DNA from: Certhia americana | Lineage: Eukaryota > Chordata > Aves > Passeriformes > Certhiidae | Direction: 5' to 3' | Assembly (NCBI GenBank): GCA_018697195.1 | Contig: CM031866.1 | Coordinates: 12,975,879 to 13,039,878, forward strand | Length of the DNA: 64,000 nucleotides | Part shown: in pieces, positions 37,401 to 49,225 of the stretch | Numbering within the stretch: position 1 is the first letter of the stretch | How the letters are laid out: each line of letters opens with the position of its first letter | Notes under the pieces: model-generated | Told to the model about the DNA's origin: nothing | What the model saw: the letters and a program-made list of their open reading frames with translations, nothing else | Databases searched by the model: none | Position numbers and translations under genes: made by a program

Positions 37401-40400
37401 TCAAGCCCCCTTACAGGATATGCAAACTAGATATAAACACGTCAACATAAGCTAGTTTTGGGGTTGGCCACTGTGTGTTAAGAAAAGATTTTATTTCATA
37501 TAAAGTTGGCAAAGCAGTAGCCTCCATGCAGTACAAAACATGTGTTCTGTCTGTTTCACAGAGAGCAGTTTGGAATATGTAGTTCTAAATTTGGAATACA
37601 GATCACTACAGTAGGTATGAGTGATTTCAATGCAGAAAATGAATTACAAATGCTGGGTGTTATGGAAAAGAGAGATCATACCAACAGAATTTTTTTTAAC
37701 GGATCCTTTAAATTTTAAGAGTAACACATTTTACCATGACCATATTTACACCTTAAATTTAAACAATTTAATTTCAGACATTTTTTAATAATTAAGATTT
37801 TGGTAAATACCAAATTATCCACTATCCTTATTCATGGCATGATTAACAAACATATCGTTCTACAGAATAAACTTTCCACTCACTCTTGAAAGTAACATTA
37901 GGACACAGTGTAGCTTGCATATTCCAAGCGTCATTTTCTTAGGTCATCCTCCCAGCCTTCTTTACAGTCCCTGAGATGTCTGTTCCCTGATTTTCTAGTA
38001 CCTGTGTTGTATATTTTGTCACTGCCAGTGGTGCAGCACTGCAGCAGAGCAGCCTTTAGGCTCATAAGGCTCTGGCAGAACACCCAGAGTGTCTCAGGGG
38101 TATCCAGTTTCACTCAGGCACCATTCTTATGATCAAACAGTAGAATAATATGAAGATCCAGAGCACCCTCATTTTCCCAGAGGATTCTCTTTTTTCTGCA
38201 GTGATTTTTACCCGGAATATTGCAGTTCCCACTCACTACACTTCATGCAGATTCAAATGTGGCTGAAAAAAAAGCCATTTTAGTAATGCAACATGCTGCC
38301 AGTAACAATTACTGAGTAGCTATTGCACAGTTGCTTCTGGTAAATACCTGGCTCCACTTCTATTCTCATAATGTGCCAAAGACTCTTTCTTGTTATGCTT
38401 TTTGCATTAGGGTAACTAATTCCTAAAATAATTTCGGTTATATATTCATAGAATATTATATATACAATAACAATACAAATGGCAATTAACCCATCTAAGT
38501 GCATATCAAACAAAGTAGTTGTCAAGTGACCAGATAACCATGTTGAAAATGGCAAAGGTTATAATTTCAATATCTGGATTCACAGGAAAATTATTTACCA
38601 GGAGTTTCCTACCTCTAATGATCAATACATTTACAGAAGGCCCATTCTTTTCTTTATGAGCAGATAATAAAGGTAATTGGAATTACTCATGTAAATCAAA
38701 TGGAGAAGAAAAGAAAACCCAAACCCACACTCTGAAAACACATTGTGTGACAATGCTGTAGAGGCCATTGGGAGCAGCTCCTTCCTCTGGAACACAATCA
38801 CATCTGCTCTCTGCAGACTAATGTGCCATAGCAGGCAATTTAGTGCTACATAAACTCATCCTCAACATGCACTGTGAAACCTCTCATTCAAATGCTGTAC
38901 AATTATTCCCACAACACTGCTTAGTGTTCTCACCATTATTGCTGACAATCTGTGAATACTGGAAAGACAAATATCAGCAATAACTGATGCAGAATTGTCA
39001 AATGAAGTAAAACCTGCCAAAGAAAGGCAGGTTCCTCCACCTTTTTTTTCCCAGTTTTCCTTTTACTACTTTAAGCAATACTTCATAAAATGTTCATAAT
39101 GTCATCCTGGCTTCCTACGTGGGTTCCATAGTGAGAAGTAAATCCAAACATTGATCCCTACAGACTTAATTTTCTGGCAATTTCTTCACAAAGATCCAAC
39201 AGGCAATTCTGTCCCTGACAGGTCTACCATCTTGTTCCAGAACAATTCCTGCCTGCAGAAAGTGAAGCTTGCATTCTTTCTCCTCCAAATACTCTCTACT
39301 TTCTTGATTATTGTGCCTAGTGTCACCATTCAACCTGTAATTTAGATCTGTCATCTTCCCATAATCTTCAGCCAACATTATTCTAAGTTCACTGCAAGGC
39401 TATGCTAAATCACACCAGTAATTTCCACCAGTCTTAACTTCACTAAAATAAAGCAATTCCTGTCCAGCATCAAAGCCTAAATTCTTGTCCAAGTTCTATC
39501 TCCTTTTTCTTTTTCTTGCTCACTAAAAATACTGCTGTGATCAGTAGTTCTCATTTATCAAGAGTAATTTTGATCCTATCACCTCCTTTTCTGTATTTCC
39601 TTTTTTTCAGTATATTTTCATACATTAATATTCATATTTTCATATTTTCTCTCTCACACACACACAAATCAATCAGTCTTGACAGTGCTTCAGATGTTAG
39701 TGTGCCAAAATCACTGCCAGCTGTGGTGACTGGTATGACCTTAGAGATTGCTTGAGGGTTTTCCAGCTGTCTGCTGTATCCTGGCCTCACAGCTGCTTGG
39801 AATGACCAAGGATAGAAAGTGATCTGCACTTTTCTCCTGCCTTCATGCAGCATCCAGCAGTGTGGACTCCTCTCCACAAAGCATGCTCTCATATGCCTGA
39901 GCAATGCCTCAAGCAAAGCAGCAGAATTTCCCTGCTGAGAATACAGAATAACTTTTTTTTTTTTCTTCCCCCTAACATGCCAACTCTGCTATAGCATATT
40001 GGTCATACGAGACTTAGTCTTTAAAAAAGAGAAAACTCTTTTATCTGGGACAGTTTAAAATAGTTCTTAATTATAAAAACAACAGAAAAATGATAAATTC
40101 CTCAGGCTGGGACAGTATGGCTATTATTTCATGTATTCTAGATTTAGCAATTAACATAAGAGGCTTCATAAAAAATCTGGGGTTCACTGAATACTCAAAA
40201 TATACTTTTTCAAGTTTATAAGCTCTCTTTCAGTCATTTAATTTGATACAGAACTAGAGTTCTCAAAAAATTGTCTCCGTTTGCTATGATTAACAACAAA
40301 TCCATAATAAACTAAGTTCAGCAAAGAATTTACACTATCACCTTGTGCATGTGGTCTTCTTAATGATTCAGAATGTGGGAGAAAACTTCCTGTGCTGAAC

Positions 40401-41084
40401 TCTAAGGAAAATTCCACAATGGTGCAAAGCATGTAATTGAAGTGTGATACACCTGTCTGGCTGATTATACCTTAGCTCAGGTATGCAGGTAGCCATGGTG
40501 GTTTGCAGCATTAACCCACATAAACTGGCAACCCAGTGACTCGTGATAATGCTGGTGGATTGCAGCACATGCTGAGGCCTGTGCTGCCATGGCTACATCC
40601 TAGCTGGCTCTTTGTTCCTTTAAAATGACCCAGAGCATTTTCAACACCATTGACTGCTGTGGCAAAACTGTGATGCTGCAGACTGATGCTACCACGGTAG
40701 AGGCCAGCATGTGTCCTGCTCATGTGTGAGATCCAGCTGGGTGTGATCCCTGCTGCCTATCCAAAAGTATTTTTTGTCCTCTCACACTTTGCAATATGTA
40801 CTCACTCATTGTTGCTTACGTACACATGGTGCTGTAATTAAAATTAAATCTGCTCTGATTTCCAGTATAAATCACACTATTTTTGTAGAAACCTTTCCTC
40901 TGAAATGACTCTTGCATTTAGTACCTACATTTTCTTATGATTCTTTTATTGGAAGTAGAGAGAGATGTTAGTTAATTGTACTGTATTAGTACATGTCTCA
41001 TGTGATAAAAATTGTTCATTTAATTTGAAAGGAAAGACTTTTTGATTATGCAAAATCTGGTACTGAAATAAGAGAAGTGTTTAA
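31457..41084. other. AT-rich single-copy DNA, no supported gene
   Basis: No exon, CR1 or satellite could be defended in this 9.6-kb stretch. Open frames at 35,111-35,500 and 36,291-36,617 (plus) lack domains and flanking splice logic. A short (CA)n run lies near 39,655-39,667 and a T12 run near 39,953-39,964. A 10-bp perfect inverted repeat near 40.5 kb is described under findings. Confidence 0.55.
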
Positions 41085-41095
41085 TATATATAAAA
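41085..41095 (+). promoter_or_regulatory. TATA box of candidate gene
   Basis: TATATATAAAA, with the canonical TATAAA at 41,089-41,094. It lies about 200 bp upstream of a strong splice donor and 440 bp upstream of a signal-peptide start codon, so a start site near 41,120 would be expected. TATA-like words are common in AT-rich DNA; its weight comes from the context. Confidence 0.4.
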
Positions 41096-41119
41096 TTTTG
41101 ATGATTGCCTTGTTGGGAT

Positions 41120-41294
41120 TTGTTTATGTTAATGAAATATTTAGAGTAACCTTCAGCTCTTGCCCTTATTTTGCAATGTGCTCAGACCAAGCTGCTGACC
41201 AGCTGAATTCAAGCTGGTTACCCTGGCCTTTAGCAGTATTTCAGAGAACAAATGCCCTGGAGTCTGTGTTCAGAGCTGAGCACTGTTGAGCAAG
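41120..41294 (+). other. Candidate first (5' UTR) exon of a secreted-protein gene
   Basis: The 3' edge is set by GAGCAAG followed by GTAAGAG, a near-consensus donor, with the intron starting at 41,295. The 5' edge is only an estimate from the TATA box about 30 bp upstream. The exon is GC-richer than its flanks. An upstream open frame from an ATG at 41,101 encodes about 62 residues with a hydrophobic N-terminus and stops at 41,287-41,289, just before the donor; if the transcript starts upstream of that ATG it would be a regulatory upstream frame. The following 203-nt intron is short, which fits a 5' UTR intron. Confidence 0.4.
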
Positions 41295-41497
41295 GTAAGA
41301 GGATCCAGCTCCAAATTATTTCTGCCACAAGTGGCATAAAATAAAAATGAAGAGGTTGGAAACAGGCAAATTCCAATTTCCTTTCCATAAAAGGAAAAAC
41401 CGGAGCAGGGGACAGAAGAAATCAAGGTTAATGATTAATGGGCAAAGCATTTCTTGCTAAGCATTGCTAATTCTTTCCTTTTCCCATCTCTTGGCAG

Positions 41498-41613
41498 ATT
41501 TTAGCACAACTCTCATTCAAACAAAGAAAAAATGAGAAGTTTGCAAGTTCTTTCATTTTTATTGCTTTCTTGTATCATCATCTCAGCAAGTACATATGAA
41601 GAAAAGAATAAAG
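41498..41613 (+). other. Candidate second exon carrying the start codon
   Basis: A pyrimidine-rich acceptor (TTCCTTTTCCCATCTCTTGGCAG) ends at 41,497. The exon has 34 nt of 5' UTR, then 82 nt of coding sequence, and closes at AATAAAG followed by GTAATAT, a fair donor. The 116-nt size is typical of a vertebrate exon. The coding part is listed separately. Confidence 0.5.
41532..41613 (+). CDS. N-terminus of an unidentified secreted or membrane protein (signal peptide exon, partial)
   Basis: The ATG is preceded by AAAGAAAAA, with A at -3, an acceptable Kozak context. The frame gives 27 residues plus one base: a basic start (MRSLQ), a hydrophobic core (VLSFLLLSCIII), a small-residue cleavage region (SAS) and then a charged stretch (TYEEKNK). 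This is a textbook signal peptide with cleavage likely around ISAS/TYEE. The exon ends in phase 1, as is common where a signal-peptide exon joins a mature-domain exon. If the intron were retained the frame would run only to a TAA a few codons later. I cannot name the gene. Downstream exons are not established: candidates exist at 42,901, 43,567 and 55,982. The call rests on the signal peptide combined with splice sites on both sides and a spliced-looking upstream exon. Confidence 0.5.
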
Positions 41614-42900
41614 GTAATATCTATCAAATATAAATACTGATCATTAACTTTTAAAAAATGTTTATGCTATAGAAATGTAGTAGAATTGACTGTCTGGTCA
41701 TCAGTATGTTGGGTTTGGGTGCTATGTTCCCTAAAATATGGTATTTATACCTGTCTGCATTTATCAGAAAATTTAGTTGTTCATAATTACTACAAATATT
41801 TCCCAGGGAGAACCCATACATGTTGAGACTACAGAATTAAGGTAATCTGACCTTCAACAAAACTTCTGATGAAGCTAATTTTAAAATGTATTAATTTGAA
41901 AACGTCCACTGAATTGATGTTATAATGTTATAATCTTCTTGGGCTGGAATTACTCTGTGTGACAGATTTAGTCTCCTACTATGAATCAAAATTTCCAGCT
42001 ACCTGAAAGTCTTTAAGCTTTCATTTTCTAAGTTGCCTAATGCAGACTGCCTTTCATCTCAAGTGGATGAATATCTTTGAATGAAAGAGATACATCTGCA
42101 GTAGGTTTTGCAGAGCAGTACTGTGAAGGGTCTTTATCATTGGTATGGTTTAACAACCATTTCCTATATATTTGTGACACTGCATGTTATGTCAGTATCT
42201 GTGTGACTGTTGAATAAGACAGGGCATCGAACAACTGCATTTCTTAAAACTTCTCAGATGTGATTGACAAAGACAATGCTGTGTTTAACCTCATTATTAA
42301 TGTATACAAAGCAAGAATTAGTTTTCCTTCTTATCTAACTGCATTTCTAATACTCTAAGTCTGGAGGGGATAAATGTAGTTTTCTCCTTGGCTGGAAATA
42401 AAGCAAGATATGCACATTCACTGAACTATGGTCCCTTACATCAATGGTGTTTTGTATTTTTGCTGATTTATATTAACAGTTTTAGAAACCATTTGCTACA
42501 AAAATGCTTTATATGCAATAGGCATAAATGATTTCAATCTAAAGGAGGCAGGACCACCTTTCTTTGATTCTGCACATTAAATTTCTCCTTGGATTTAACT
42601 TTGAACAATATAAAATCCCTGAATTAAAACACAGAAACTTCAATTAATGCCATAACTTGGCCTGTTTACCAGATGGGCCTGCACATCCTTCACAGTCACT
42701 AAACCTTAGAATGCTATTTAGAAGCATTGACCAATTCTGTATTTTTGAGAGAACCTAAAAGAAGAGCACTAACTTCAGTTTGAGGCTTCTCCCATCATCT
42801 TTGCCCAGATCTACTCAGATCCACTGTGTGGTCAAAGTTTAGTTCCACATAGACACACTAGGCAGAGAGAAGAAGTCACTGTCCCCCCGTTCTTTTACAG

Positions 42901-42968
42901 TCACAGGTTCTGCCTCATGCAGCTCACGTTTTCCTATCCCCAAGACCTGTGGCACCATTTATAGCAAG
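42901..42968 (+). other. Possible coding exon (68 nt), phase 1 to phase 0
   Basis: The acceptor is very strong (GTCCCCCCGTTCTTTTACAG) and the end, AGCAAG then GTCAGT, is a near-consensus donor apart from C at +3. Joined to the phase-1 signal exon it reads on in frame for 23 residues with two cysteines (SASCSS and KTCGTIYS). Unspliced, the frame stays open for about 78 codons. The CGTxY wording slightly recalls Kazal inhibitors but the six-cysteine pattern is missing, so no family is assigned. Confidence 0.22.
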
Positions 42969-44371
42969 GTCAGTCACTTCACTCTCTCCATCCCCCTTTC
43001 CCCTAATGACCCAGGACTCCTGTATTGTGGACTTCACTTGTTTGCTCATTGCTTCTGCAGTTTAAAACCTTACTTGTGGACCACAAACAACAGGTCACAA
43101 GTCATATTGGTACTAGTAGATATGCCCAGCTCATAGTATGTTGAAGCAAGAGACTGATTTCAGAGCCAGAGAAGGTTTATTTATAAAAATGCAAAACAAT
43201 CTCCTGTATTTTCTTCCAGAGGCTCCCCACAACCTAACTAGATCTGCTACAGGGGGTAGTTAGAAGGCTAAAGATCCTGGTATTCCATTGCGTTGAACTA
43301 AGACCCTCATCTTTTTTCACTTTTAAATCAGCCCAATTCCAACTGTCTATTTACATTAACTTGTATTTCTGCATCTTTCATTCCCTTGGTATCCTCCAGT
43401 CCTCAGCCACACCAACCTTGGCCAGAAGATAATGTAATTCCCAGTTCTCAAAACCTTGCCTTATTTCTGTAACCATTTGATTTGTCAGCAAAGCTCTGCT
43501 TGTTCTCTGTGTGTTGGCTGCACCTGGTAACCTCAGGGAGTCCTTTTCTTCTTTTCACTTCTCAGTGAGGCAGATTCTTAGCTACAATGGCAGATGCAAA
43601 TGACAGTAAGGCATTACCTCACACTAAGGAAGGGAGCAAAGCTTTTAGCTCTGCATAAGAGGCCTTTTCATGCTGTCAAGTGGAGACAGCTTTCTGTGAG
43701 AGTTCTATCTATTTTATCTGGATATCCTTCTACCTTGGAGCTCACTTGTTCTTGTTTTAGCAGGAACTGCAGCGTAGAAAAGCACAACTAGCAGGAGTGC
43801 AAAGCCTCCTCAGGGATGAGTGGCTGGTACATAATTCTAGCACAAGCAATTACCTATGAGAGCCACTCTCTAGAAGAACAATCACTGTGTAAAAGTCCTA
43901 CTCATTTATTTGTATCCCAAAAATAAACAACTGCTTCAATTTTTTTTCTGTATCATTGTATCTACCTATACTGTAAAAGAAATCGCATTACAAAATCAGT
44001 ACTTATAGGAATTAGACTGCAGCAGGTGAATCAGTTTAGATGACTGTATGTAAATATTTTTTATCAAGTTATATACAAAAATATATATAGTAGGTTCTTA
44101 TTTTATACTTAATTATGTAGAATAAGATGGAGTGTATTACCAAGCAAAGACAACATCAAATTTAAAACACACACAGGGTTATTCTTAAAAAAAACACAGA
44201 GGGTTTCTGAAATGCCATGGTTTTCTTGTACATTTATAAAGCAGGAAAGAAGTTTGGCATTTTTGGCAAAGGTTCATTATCTAAAAACAGAATCCTAGAA
44301 TGAGAAATAAGCACCTAAAAATAACATCCATAAAACTGAGCCAAGATGATTCTTTCTACAAGTATGTGAAA

Positions 44372-44442
44372 AATACATAAGCTCTTATTTATTTTGATTC
44401 TTCATAACAATACACAAGCTCTTACTTATTTTGATTCTTCTC
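44372..44442. repeat. 37-bp tandem duplication (two copies)
   Basis: AATACATAAGCTCTTATTTA and its continuation TTTTGATTCTTC recur 37 bp later with a few substitutions (TACACAAGCTCTTACTTA). It is a small local duplication with no coding content. Confidence 0.85.
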
Positions 44443-45754
44443 CTGTAAACATAAAAGTAGATGGGAATATTTTCCATTATTCCACAACCTTGTGCAGAGC
44501 AGAGTTATACAGTAGTCGACATGAAAATGCATACTCTTGAGCTAGCAATTCTTATTTGACAGTCTCACAGCTGGCAGTTGAGCTGCACTTCTTTTGCCCA
44601 AAAGAGAAGGTAACATCTTAGCTGTCATCCAATTGCACTATGTTTTAAGTACTGCAGTGCTACCATCACCTTAGTATTATACACAGGCCATAGGAATGGA
44701 TTATACAAAAATTTGAATAGCTGTTATGTTTTCTTTATTCCCCAAGTGGATTCCAGATGCAAGAGATGTTTGGTATAGCAAATATATATCAAAGTTTATA
44801 TAAAATTCCTCAACAAAATTTAGTGTGTGGGGTATACCCTATCAGATAAAAAAACTACCAAAATAATAATTTCTATCTGAATTAGACACACAAAAATCAT
44901 AGAAGATTCAAAATCCATTTAAACTGTAGAGATAGAAAACTACGGTTAGCCCACAGAAACAACTCTAAAACCCATTAATATTTCTTATTTACTTCAATGG
45001 ACTTATTGATCACCTCCAAAGTTTAAATTCACATCACTTCTAGTTAGATCACTTAAACAGGGATTAAGGAGCTAAATTTTGTGACATATAACAATAATGG
45101 TCCAAGAAGTACTGGAATTTGAATTAGTTACACTAATGATTTATGTTATGATATTATCGGGAAAAGTTCCGCAAAACTATTTGCTGCCATTTTCTGACTG
45201 GCTGTGTTTAAGATTTGCATTGCTCCCAAGAGTCTTAGAATTCTACCAAAATTTCCATGATCTAAACCAGTAATTTTTTCTTTAGTCATCCAGAAAAATC
45301 TATGAATATAATTTCAGACATAAATTTTCACTACAGGATGCAAAGTATAATCATAGTTTAACTAACAGAAGGCCCTTTTCCTTTTCCCATGAAAAGAGAC
45401 AATAACAGGAACCCAACTGACAAAGGAACTATCCATGCATGAAACAACTTTAAATATTTCTACTAAAGCAAGTGACTGAACATCTTAATGAGGAGCTTAA
45501 ATTCACCAGTGGATTGCAACTCATATGGCTTGAGCTATAATATTCTTCTGACTATTGCTGTCTGAATAGTGCTTGCATGTGACACTAAAAAAAACCTGAA
45601 CATAAAGAACAGTTTTGGTAATGTGGCACTGCAATCTAACTGCTTAACAGATTGCCTTCCTTTTTCTCAAACTAGAGAAGGCTAGAATTAAGTCTTAAAT
45701 ACAAATACATGGTTTCAATGGAAAACAAGTATCAATAAAAACCTACTGCATCAA

Positions 45755-46214
45755 GCTCTGGCATCCTCAGCACAGGGAAGATGTGGACCTGTTAAGAGTG
45801 GGTCCAGAGGCCACAAATATGATCAGAGGGCTGGAGCATCTCTCCTATGAAGACAGGCTGAGAGAGTTGGGATTGTTTAGCCTGGAGAGAGCTCCAGGGA
45901 GACTTCATTGCAGCTTTTCAGTACCTTATGAGGGCTTATAAAATGGAAGGAGAGGATTTATATGGGCAGATAGTGACAGAACAGTGTTTTTAAACTAAAA
46001 GAGGGTACTTTTACATTAGATAATAAGAATAAATTCCTTACTCAGAGGGTGGTGAGGCACTGGAAGAGTTGAGGATGCCTGATCGCTGGAAGAGTTCAAG
46101 ACGAGGCTGGATGGGGCTCTGAGCAGCCTGACCTATGAGGGCCATCCTGACCATGGCAGGAGGGTTGGAACTAGACAATCTTTAAGCTCCCTTCCAACCC
46201 TAACCATTCTATGA
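45755..46214 (+). mobile_element. CR1 LINE 3' fragment, plus strand
   Basis: It contains the CR1 segments GATCAGAGGGCTGGAGCATC, TATGAAGACAGGCTGAGAGA, GGATTGTTTAGCCTGGAGAG, TTTTAAACTAAAAGAGGGTA, GGTGGTGAGGCACTGGAAGA and GCTGGATGGGGCTCTGAGCA, and ends CCCTTCCAACCCTAACCATTCTATGA. About 460 bp of the 3' end remain, with substitutions and deletions that make it non-functional. It is a different, shorter copy from the one at 30.6 kb and appears to belong to a related subfamily. Confidence 0.95.
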
Positions 46215-47757
46215 CTCGTTATTAAAGAGAACATTTTTCTTTTCTTCTTATTTTGTGGCTCATTCTAGGTTTATATTACACATTTCCTTTTAGAAAACCC
46301 AGTTATGCCAAGTCCATGTGAATCTTCAGGGTTATTAATAGGGTTGCATCAACAGCAGTGCAATAGTGATGATGTAAGTCCTACTACCATATGGTCCCCT
46401 TGGGTGGCTTTAGCACAGTGACCTTTTTTCCTATGTTAGATGGAGCTAAGAGTCTGTTTGCTGAAGCTGAGTCGGACTCCTTATACAGTGGAATAGCTTG
46501 GCAGCAGGTGGATGGGCCAGCAGCCACTTCCAAGCAACATGATTAAGATTTCCTGGCAACATGAGCAATAACTGGCAAAAGAGACAGAAGGGACCATCTA
46601 TCTGCACATGCCAAGACTGGGTGATAAAGTTCACTGCTTTGGCCATAGGCCAAATGTGAATTATGACTCTCAAAAATAAAAAATGTTTAATGTCTATGCT
46701 CCAAGTAAAAATGACCTCTTTCACACTTTGTAGACTTTCTTCTAGAAAAATATACTGGTTTTAAAGTTATAGTATTATGAGAACTTTCATGTTTCTTTCT
46801 TTCGATATTTAAAAAATTGTTACAGTTGCTAATATTCTCAGAAAGTATTAACTGCATAGGATTGTACACCCTTCCACATACCCATTATTATCAGCCAACA
46901 AAGGCTTTTGATGGTGCTGAAATGCTTCTAAAATAAGATCGTTGCAAAAACAGGAGTTGTTGGCTAAAATTGCAGAAATTCTCTAGTTTGCTTGCCCAGC
47001 CCAGTAAAATCTTTTGAATCTTTTATCAATAATACTGTTTATATTTGGGCTTCCATTTGGCCTCCAGAATTCCTGGTGTTGCTCCAAGTGCAACAAATGA
47101 CAAAACAAGAGATGTAGAAATACTGAATATGAGGAAACAAGGTGTTTATACACATAATGCTCTCTGGAATTAAACCAGCATGTCCAATCTGAAAACCCAA
47201 ATTTTATGTGACAAACCTTTGAACTTCCGCTTTTTTGAAATATTTGATCTGAAAAGTATTTTTTGAATTTGTATACTGCTTACAGAGGGAGGCATTGAAC
47301 CACGGAGGAGATGATAACAGAGCAGGTTCAAGGACAAAAATAAAAACATACACATATGTTTGATTTTGCTTTGTGTCTGGAGTTGACAAACTGCTCTAAA
47401 ATTCTGCTACACTGGCATGTTCTCCCGTATCTTAATACTAACATTGTAAACCTTTAGATAGAAACAGCGCTGAGAGGAAATTTTTCATTGTACAAGCTTG
47501 TCTATATTAGATCACTTGTGCTCTACTTTATGCATCTCAGGCTCAAAGTAACCTATAGTGTCAAAGTGAAGAATTTACTTACTCTTTCGAACACCACTCT
47601 TCTCCCTTTCAGCAGTGATGGGTCATAAGGGATGTTGGAGGACATAAGTTTAGGCTTAACTCCATGTTTTGCCAATTTGCATTTCCAAAAGTCACTCAGA
47701 TTAGAGATTCTGTCAAATTGGGGTGGCAGTGGTATGTATGTGTGTCTCTTAGTTGTA

Positions 47758-47818
47758 CTAATACATATATAAATATATATATTTGTATAAATGTATAAAT
47801 ATATAAATATACATACAC
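47758..47818. repeat. AT-rich microsatellite (TATAAA-type)
   Basis: About 60 bp of near-pure ATATAAATATATAT and TGTATAAATATA words. It can unpair easily and is likely length-polymorphic. Confidence 0.85.
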
Positions 47819-48056
47819 TATCAGAATATGTTCAAATTTATTTACCAAGCAAATCGCTGTATAATCAATACACTGTCCAGGTAATTATCATGTCCTGAGA
47901 CTAAAGCTTGTCCAGAACTTATCTTTGACTGGAATTCTATGAATTGTTGTAAAAATACAAATAATTAAATTATGTGGACTTTTCAAATACCTAAAAAAGA
48001 TGTTAGAAAATTATATTCATACTGAAGAGGCTAGTATTTTGGTTTGTTGTATTTCC

Positions 48057-48080
48057 TTTTTTTTTTTTTTTTTTTTTTTT
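48057..48080. repeat. Poly(T) tract, 24 T
   Basis: Uninterrupted run of 24 T flanked by ATTTCC and GTGTTGTGG. No element body is recognisable next to it that would make it a retroposon tail. Confidence 0.9.
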
Positions 48081-49201
48081 GTGTTGTGGTGTAATAGTAC
48101 TGCTAGTTTTCATATTTATGTCACTTGTACTTTTGACTTAGGATGACAGTGCAAATGCCTTCAAGGTTTGCTTTTTAGGGTTTGACACTAGGAAGGGAAG
48201 GGACATGGAAGAAGCCCTGATTTTCTTTTTGAGAAGGAAATGTTTGGGCAATTTTTATTCACTACAAAAAAATATTTTGAATGGTATTATCCAGGCAATG
48301 CTTTCAGAGAGCTTACAATCTTCAAAAAAATTGTTTTAGAAGTTTAATTATTTGTAAGAATGCTGGATACTGTTTAAAACTCTTATCATTATTTTCAGAA
48401 ATACATGAAAGCTACTGCATTTCTAAAACTGATTACTATTTACTGAAGCAGAATATTACTCTCAGTGACTGAACCATAAGGAAGAAATAGCAATATGAAT
48501 TATCAGTGCTTTTAGGACACATGGAAATTAATTAACCTCCTGTTTATTGTGCCAAATACATGTCTGTAAACTATTCATCTTTCTTACTGAATTACATCAC
48601 GTAAAAATGCCCCAAAACCTGCTAGAGGTATTGAATCAAGTCCTTAGTATCTACTTGAACTCCTTTCTAATGTCTCATCCTAGACTCCAGTCCCTATTAA
48701 TGCTTCAATATCCCTCTTCTGTGAGTCACTAGAGCCAGCACCTTAATGACCTTCCAAATATCTGAACCATTTCATAACTGATCCTGACTAAAATAGCTTG
48801 TCTATGACAACATATAACTTGCCACCTACACCACAGTGCTTAGCTAAACTACAAGGAAACCTGACAGCCCTAATTGTGTTTAATGTGTTTATGCAAATGA
48901 GAGTAAGCTGGATGAAGCATGACCCAGAGCAGAGGTTCATCCTCAAGAACAAGACTTTCACAGACTATATCTGTGCAGGATTCCACAAATCTCCTTTTCA
49001 AGTTAAGGACCAACTGCAATCAGGAGACAAATGGAGTCTTCTCTGAACACTTGAAAGTAACTCCAAGGCAGTTTCCATATATTTTCAAGAAACAGAGCAA
49101 ATGGAGGGAACTGTGACTAAATTACAGTTAAATCTCTGACCTGCTCTTCTGTCAGTATACAGAAATGAGCAGAGTGGACTGTAGAATTAGAGTCTGGACC
49201 T

Positions 49202-49225
49202 AAAAGAAAGAAAGAAAGAAGGAAA
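49202..49225. repeat. (AAAG)n microsatellite
   Basis: Short run of AAAG units degrading to GGAAA. No further significance seen. Confidence 0.85.

Larger units (their letters stand above)
41614..45754. other. Putative intronic DNA with several exon-like segments
   Basis: If the 41.5-kb signal exon is real, this is its next intron(s). Segments with good acceptors are at 42,258, 42,480, 42,901, 43,220 and 43,567. Of these only 42,901-42,968 and 43,567-43,606 also end in plausible donors. No chain of them gives a continuous recognised domain. A 37-bp tandem duplication is at 44,372-44,442. Confidence 0.4.

Noticed and set aside
42480..42580. Acceptor ATTTATATTAACAG followed by 32 open codons in frame with the signal exon
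   Set aside because: Frame-compatible, but the peptide (ends PPFFDSAH) is unrecognised, there is no close AATAAA, and similar open stretches follow several other acceptors nearby, so it cannot be preferred.
48388..48470. Acceptor-like CATTATTTTCAG followed by a 24-residue frame ending NITLSD
   Set aside because: Weak tract next to T-rich DNA, no poly(A) signal nearby and no domain; a chance open frame of this length is common.
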